DNA from: Streptomyces profundus
GTDB lineage: Bacteria; Actinomycetota; Actinomycetes; Streptomycetales; Streptomycetaceae
Reading direction: 5' to 3'
Length of the DNA stretch: 64,000 bases
NCBI RefSeq assembly: GCF_020740535.1
Contig: NZ_CP082362.1
Span: 1,922,001-1,986,000 of the forward strand
A model generated the notes under the pieces. It made no database searches. It saw nothing but the letters and a program-made list of their open reading frames with translations, and was not told the DNA's origin. Below are positions 60,601 through 64,000 of the stretch, piece after piece (position 1 is the stretch's first letter; each line of letters begins with the position of its first letter). The position numbers and the translations under genes were made by a program.

Positions 60601-60715
60601 GCCCCGTCGCTTCCCCCCGCCCGACGGCCCCTGACATGGTCGAAGCGCCGTTTCGGCGGAGGCGGCCAGCCGCTTCCGCTTCCGAGGCGTCGCTCATCGC
60701 AGCACGGGGGGACTC

Positions 60716-61813
60716 ATGACCACTTCGGACCCGATCCCGCAGGGCCCACCGACACCGCCCCAGGGACCGCCGCCCCACGCACCGCCCCCGTCCGGCCCCA
60801 GGCCGCCGGCCGTCCACGGCCGCGCGCCGGCCGAACACGCCCCGCGCTACCTGATCGCCGGCGTCCTGCTGCTGCTCTTCGCCGGCGGCGTGAGCGCCTG
60901 GGTGATCACCGGCGTCAACGACTCCTGGAGCAGCCCGGGCGACCTGTTCCAGGCGCTCCTGTTCGATCCGCTGCGGCAGGTGCACCCCCTGGCCCTCACC
61001 CCGTACGAGTGGGTGTTCGCCGCCGCGCTCCTCACCGTGGGCGTCCTCGCGCTCTGCCAGCGCCAGGTGGCCAGGGGCGGCGCGCTGGTGCTGGCGTTCC
61101 TCCTGCTGGGGCTCTGCCTGCGGCAGGCGGTCGGCGCGCTGGACGACCGGTACCGCGCGGGCTTCGAGGTGCCGGACTACGGTGCCTGGACGCTGGTCAC
61201 CTACGCCTCGGGGCTGGCCATCGCCATCGCCCTGCTGCTGCTGTTGCTGCCCGCCGGCGAACGGGGCCGGGCCGCGACGGCGCCGGGGCCGTCCCCCACC
61301 GGCCGACGCCTCCTCGGCATCGGCGGCGGGCTGATGATCGTCCTGGCGCTGGTGGACCTGGCCTGGGTCCTGGACAACCAGCGACTGGCGGCCGAATACG
61401 GCTGGAAGAGCTGGACCGACTACTTCAGAGACCTCGTCGACCCCGCGCTCTTCCACTCGCCCACCTCGTTGACCAGCGGCATCGGCTTCTACGAAGCCGC
61501 GCTGCCGATCTCCCTGCTGGCGGTCGGCGCGCTGGCCGTCGCCGGTCGTCCCGTGGCACGCGGCGGCGGGCTCGCCCTGGCCGGCATGCTGTTCTATCTG
61601 GAGCTGCGCCAACTGATCGGCGTCATCAGGGAGGACAGCTGGGACCACCTCCTGGAGACCACCCGCGGCACCCTGCTGCTGACGACCGTTCTCGTCTCCG
61701 TCGCCGCGCTGCTGGCCACGGTCGGCGCCCTGGCCGCGGCCGGCTCCCGCGGGCACGCCGGCGGCGCGCCCAGCCCGCACCCCTGGCCGCACCCGGGGCC
61801 GCGCGGCTGGTGA
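60716..61813 (+). CDS. Multi-pass membrane protein, unknown function
   Basis: 365 residues. A Pro-rich cytoplasmic N-terminus (about 1-42) precedes about seven or eight membrane segments (YLIAGVLLLLFAGGVSAWVI; WVFAAALLTVGVLALCQ; GALVLAFLLLGLCLRQAV; WTLVTYASGLAIAIALLLLL; and three or four more after residue 200). The two halves look similar (helix pair, a W/Y-rich loop, then ARGGALVLA and ARGGGLALA), so it may be an internal duplication. Not recognised; the 54-bp gap to the Nudix gene suggests co-transcription. Confidence 0.75.
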   Translation: MTTSDPIPQGPPTPPQGPPPHAPPPSGPRPPAVHGRAPAEHAPRYLIAGVLLLLFAGGVSAWVITGVNDSWSSPGDLFQALLFDPLRQVHPLALTPYEWVFAAALLTVGVLALCQRQVARGGALVLAFLLLGLCLRQAVGALDDRYRAGFEVPDYGAWTLVTYASGLAIAIALLLLLLPAGERGRAATAPGPSPTGRRLLGIGGGLMIVLALVDLAWVLDNQRLAAEYGWKSWTDYFRDLVDPALFHSPTSLTSGIGFYEAALPISLLAVGALAVAGRPVARGGGLALAGMLFYLELRQLIGVIREDSWDHLLETTRGTLLLTTVLVSVAALLATVGALAAAGSRGHAGGAPSPHPWPHPGPRGW

Positions 61814-61866
61814 CCGGCGGAGAAACCCGCTGCCGCGCGGCCCGCCTCGCTGGCTACGCTGCCGGC

Positions 61867-62352
61867 ATGTCCTCAGCGCTGCCCCCGGCCGTCCAGTCCA
61901 TGACCATGCTCGCCGCCGCCGTGCTGGTGCACGACCCGGCGACGCACCGCGTGCTGCTGCTGCGCCGCGGCCCGGCCGCCAAGTTCGCGCCCGGGCAGTG
62001 GGATCTGCCGGTCGGCAAGAGCGATCCGGGCGAGCCGGTGACCACCACCGCCGTACGGGAGTTGCGCGAGGAGACGGGGCTGGTCGTGAAGGAGTCGGCG
62101 CTCCGGCTGGCCCATGTGCTGCATGTGGCGCGCGGCGTCGAGGCGCCCAACGGCTTCGTCACGGTGGTGTTCAGGACCGAGGACTGGAGCGGCGAGCCGC
62201 GCAACGTCGAACCGGCCAAGCACTCCGAGGTGCGCTGGGTGGACGTCGACGCGCTGCCCGCGTACTCGGCGACCATGGTCTTCGGCGGCGACCGCCTGGT
62301 GGAGCGCTGCCTGAGCGACGAGGTCGACCTGACCCTCCTCGGCTGGCCGTGA
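61867..62352 (+). CDS. Nudix hydrolase
   Basis: 161 residues from ATG 61867. The Nudix box is intact: GKSDPGEPVTTTAVRELREE followed by TGL, with all three conserved glutamates of REUxEE. The preceding strand is RVLLLRRGPAAKFAPGQWDL. It hydrolyses a nucleoside diphosphate linked to some moiety; the substrate is not predictable. It may share a transcript with the membrane protein 53 bp upstream. Confidence 0.9.
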   Translation: MSSALPPAVQSMTMLAAAVLVHDPATHRVLLLRRGPAAKFAPGQWDLPVGKSDPGEPVTTTAVRELREETGLVVKESALRLAHVLHVARGVEAPNGFVTVVFRTEDWSGEPRNVEPAKHSEVRWVDVDALPAYSATMVFGGDRLVERCLSDEVDLTLLGWP

Positions 62353-62624
62353 CGCGTGGGGCCCCTGGGGCAGTACGATCAACGACCATCGCGGTGATCA
62401 CGCACAACATCTGTCGTGGACACGGGATTTGACGCCACCCCACCGGGCACAGTAAGCACTGAGTGCATTACGATGAGTAATACCGCTGAGGTGGTCGGGT
62501 CGGTCGGCCACATCCCGGGTCAGGCGACAGCGCGCTGTGGATCGCGGTAGCGTCGCAGGGCGGCCAGGGCACCTCGGTGGTGCCCTGGAGCGCTTACGAA
62601 CTGTGAGTCTCTGTGGAGGTGAGG

Positions 62625-63038
62625 GTGTCCCAATTCCCAGGTGAGCCCGGATCGCAGGACTTCGTCGAAGTCCGGCTACCGGCCGCGGGTGCGTATCTGT
62701 CGGTGCTGCGGACGGCCACGGCCGGGCTCGCGGCCCGACTGGACTTCACCCTCGACGAGATCGAGGATCTGCGCATCGCGGTGGACGAGGCGTGCGCCAT
62801 TCTGCTCCAGCAGGCCATCCACGGCAGTGTGCTCGACTGCGTCTTCACGCTGGTCGGCGACGCGCTGCGGGTCACGGTCTCCGCCCCGACCACGGAGGGG
62901 CACGCGCCGGAGCGTGACACCTTCGCCTGGACAGTGCTCACCGCGCTCGCCGGCGAAGTCGAATCGACCGTCGCCGAGGACAAGACGGTCAGCATCAGCC
63001 TGCACAAGAAGCGCGGCGCCGCCCCCGGAGCGCCGTGA
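62625..63038 (+). CDS. prsH: Anti-sigma factor, RsbW-like ATPase
   Basis: 137 residues from GTG 62625, chosen because GGAGG lies 5 nt upstream; GTG 62613 is possible. The GHKL ATPase fold is visible: VEVRLPAAGAYLSVLRTATA, DFTLDEIEDLRIAVDEACAI (N-box with D and E) and FAWTVLTALAGEVES. In this family the protein binds the following sigma factor and holds it inactive until an anti-anti-sigma factor releases it. It overlaps the sigma gene by 4 bp. The symbol follows synteny from memory with S. coelicolor prsH-sigH and is tentative. Confidence 0.85.
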   Translation: MSQFPGEPGSQDFVEVRLPAAGAYLSVLRTATAGLAARLDFTLDEIEDLRIAVDEACAILLQQAIHGSVLDCVFTLVGDALRVTVSAPTTEGHAPERDTFAWTVLTALAGEVESTVAEDKTVSISLHKKRGAAPGAP

Positions 63039-63970
63039 CCGGCGCCCAGGGGCCGCCACGGGACGAGGGGGCCGAGGTGAACGAGGTGGACCAGACAGCG
63101 CGCACGGCGGCACACCAACAGCCGGCCGGCGCGGCCATTCCCGGGCAGTCCGACCCGCCGATCCGGCGGTTCGGAGCCGACCAACCACAGACGCGACGCC
63201 GTCTGTCGGCCGATCCGCAGGACCGCAGCGCGGCCAGGGCCCTCTTCGTCCGGCTGCGCGAGCTGCCCGAAGGCTCAGCGGCGAAGGCGGAGTTGCGCGA
63301 CACCCTGGTGCGCATGCATCTGCCGCTGGTGGAGCATCTCGCGCGCCGCTTCCGCAATCGGGGCGAGCCGCTGGACGACCTCACCCAGGTCGCCACCATC
63401 GGGTTGATCAAGTCCGTCGACCGCTTCGACCCCGAGCGCGGCGTGGAGTTCTCCACCTACGCCACGCCCACCGTGGTCGGCGAGATCAAACGGCACTTCC
63501 GGGACAAGGGCTGGGCCGTGCGGGTCCCCCGGCGGCTCCAGGAGCTGCGCCTCTCGCTGAGCCAGGCCACCGCTGAGCTGTCCCAACAGCACGGCAGGGC
63601 CCCCACGGTGCACGAGCTGGCCCAGCGGCTGAACATCTCCGAAGAGGATGTACTGGAGGGCCTGGAGTCGGCCAACGCGTACAGCACGCTCTCCCTGGAC
63701 GTCCCCGACACCGACGACGAGTCGCCGGCCGTCGCCGACACGCTGGGCGCCGAGGACGACGCGCTGGAGGGCGTGGAGTACCGCGAGTCGCTCAAGCCCC
63801 TGCTGGAGCAACTGCCGCCCAGGGAGAAGAAGATCCTGCTGCTGCGCTTCTTCGGCAACATGACCCAGTCGCAGATCGCCCAGGAGGTCGGCATCTCGCA
63901 GATGCATGTCTCCCGGCTGTTGGCCCGCACCCTGGCCCAACTCCGGGAGAAGCTGCTCGTCGAGGAGTGA
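63035..63970 (+). CDS. sigH: SigB/SigF-type stress sigma factor
   Basis: 311 residues from GTG 63035; an in-frame GTG at 63077 is an alternative. After a ~70-residue N-terminal tail come sigma regions 2 (LVRMHLPLVEHLARRFRNRG, LDDLTQVATIGLIKSVDRFD, FSTYATPTVVGEIKRHFRDK), 3 (RAPTVHELAQRLNISEEDVL) and 4 (REKKILLLRFFGNMTQSQIA, then EVGISQMHVSRLLARTL). It directs RNA polymerase to stress or differentiation promoters. It overlaps its anti-sigma gene, which implies coupled translation. The sigH name follows S. coelicolor synteny and is tentative. Confidence 0.92.
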   Translation: MTGAQGPPRDEGAEVNEVDQTARTAAHQQPAGAAIPGQSDPPIRRFGADQPQTRRRLSADPQDRSAARALFVRLRELPEGSAAKAELRDTLVRMHLPLVEHLARRFRNRGEPLDDLTQVATIGLIKSVDRFDPERGVEFSTYATPTVVGEIKRHFRDKGWAVRVPRRLQELRLSLSQATAELSQQHGRAPTVHELAQRLNISEEDVLEGLESANAYSTLSLDVPDTDDESPAVADTLGAEDDALEGVEYRESLKPLLEQLPPREKKILLLRFFGNMTQSQIAQEVGISQMHVSRLLARTLAQLREKLLVEE

Positions 63971-64000
63971 GGGCCCGACCGTCCTTCGCCACCGGACGGT

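Noticed and set aside
1-64000. CRISPR arrays, tRNA or rRNA genes
   Set aside because: No regularly spaced direct repeats, cloverleaf-like segments with CCA-proximal T-loops, or rRNA signatures were noticed; a covariance search was not possible here.

Overview
The window is chromosomal DNA from a high-GC actinomycete, almost certainly Streptomyces or a close relative. Supporting signs are the GTG and TTG starts, a two-gene remnant of a conservon (CvnA/CvnB), a fused 2-oxoglutarate dehydrogenase/decarboxylase (Kgd), nickel superoxide dismutase with its maturation protease, a HelR-type helicase and a SigB/F-type sigma factor preceded by its anti-sigma factor. From memory, the housekeeping genes follow, in inverted order, the S. 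coelicolor stretch from kgd and its two-component pair through malic enzyme and sodN to sigH. The accessory blocks lie between these anchors. No tRNA, rRNA or CRISPR array was seen.

Layout. 1-2463: fructose operon fruR-fruK-fruA, read leftwards, with fruA cut by the window edge. 2579-4240: an Old Yellow Enzyme gene divergent from a MerR regulator. 4170-6850: a visibly AT-richer island with a P63C-domain gene and a decayed IS630-family transposase. 6851-9012: TetR regulator/MFS exporter pair with a clear operator. 8975-12582: two XRE regulators and a tightly overlapping operon of small proteins ending in a Nudix-like protein with a ruined catalytic box. 12595-17576: acetyltransferase, membrane protein, MazG-like protein, AurF-like diiron oxygenase with a TetR regulator, and an NlpC/P60 protein that lacks its catalytic cysteine. 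17604-24166: partial conservon, PP2C-like phosphatase, GH25 lysozyme and a spermidine-synthase-like protein. 24270-30354: two-component system and kgd.

30468-45132 is the most interesting stretch. All its genes read leftwards. Its right half (38130-45132) is a vWA-MoxR-VMAP type ternary set: a trypsin-co-occurring small protein, a trypsin-VMAP protein, a MoxR-like AAA ATPase and a SAV_2336-type protein with a vWA-like domain and a TPR-like tail. Its left half (30468-36475) is a ribosomal-peptide locus of the FxSxx-COOH kind: a 63-residue precursor, an FxsB-like radical SAM/SPASM maturase, an HExxH-type peptide-modification enzyme and a TIR-NB-ARC-TPR protein. The precursor does not end in FxSxx but in FTETPPL. 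A DUF4037 gene lies between the halves. I infer that this is one composite conflict or signalling locus whose peptide product may differ from described FxSxx peptides.

45268-64000 returns to ordinary genes: DUF6104 protein, DUF4097-PadR operon, dehydrogenase, acetyltransferase, polar amino acid ABC transporter, malic enzyme, methyltransferase, CGNR zinc-finger protein overlapping sodX antisense, sodN, FAD oxidoreductase, HelR-like helicase with a possible rifamycin-associated element upstream, a membrane protein, an intact Nudix hydrolase, and the anti-sigma/sigma pair.
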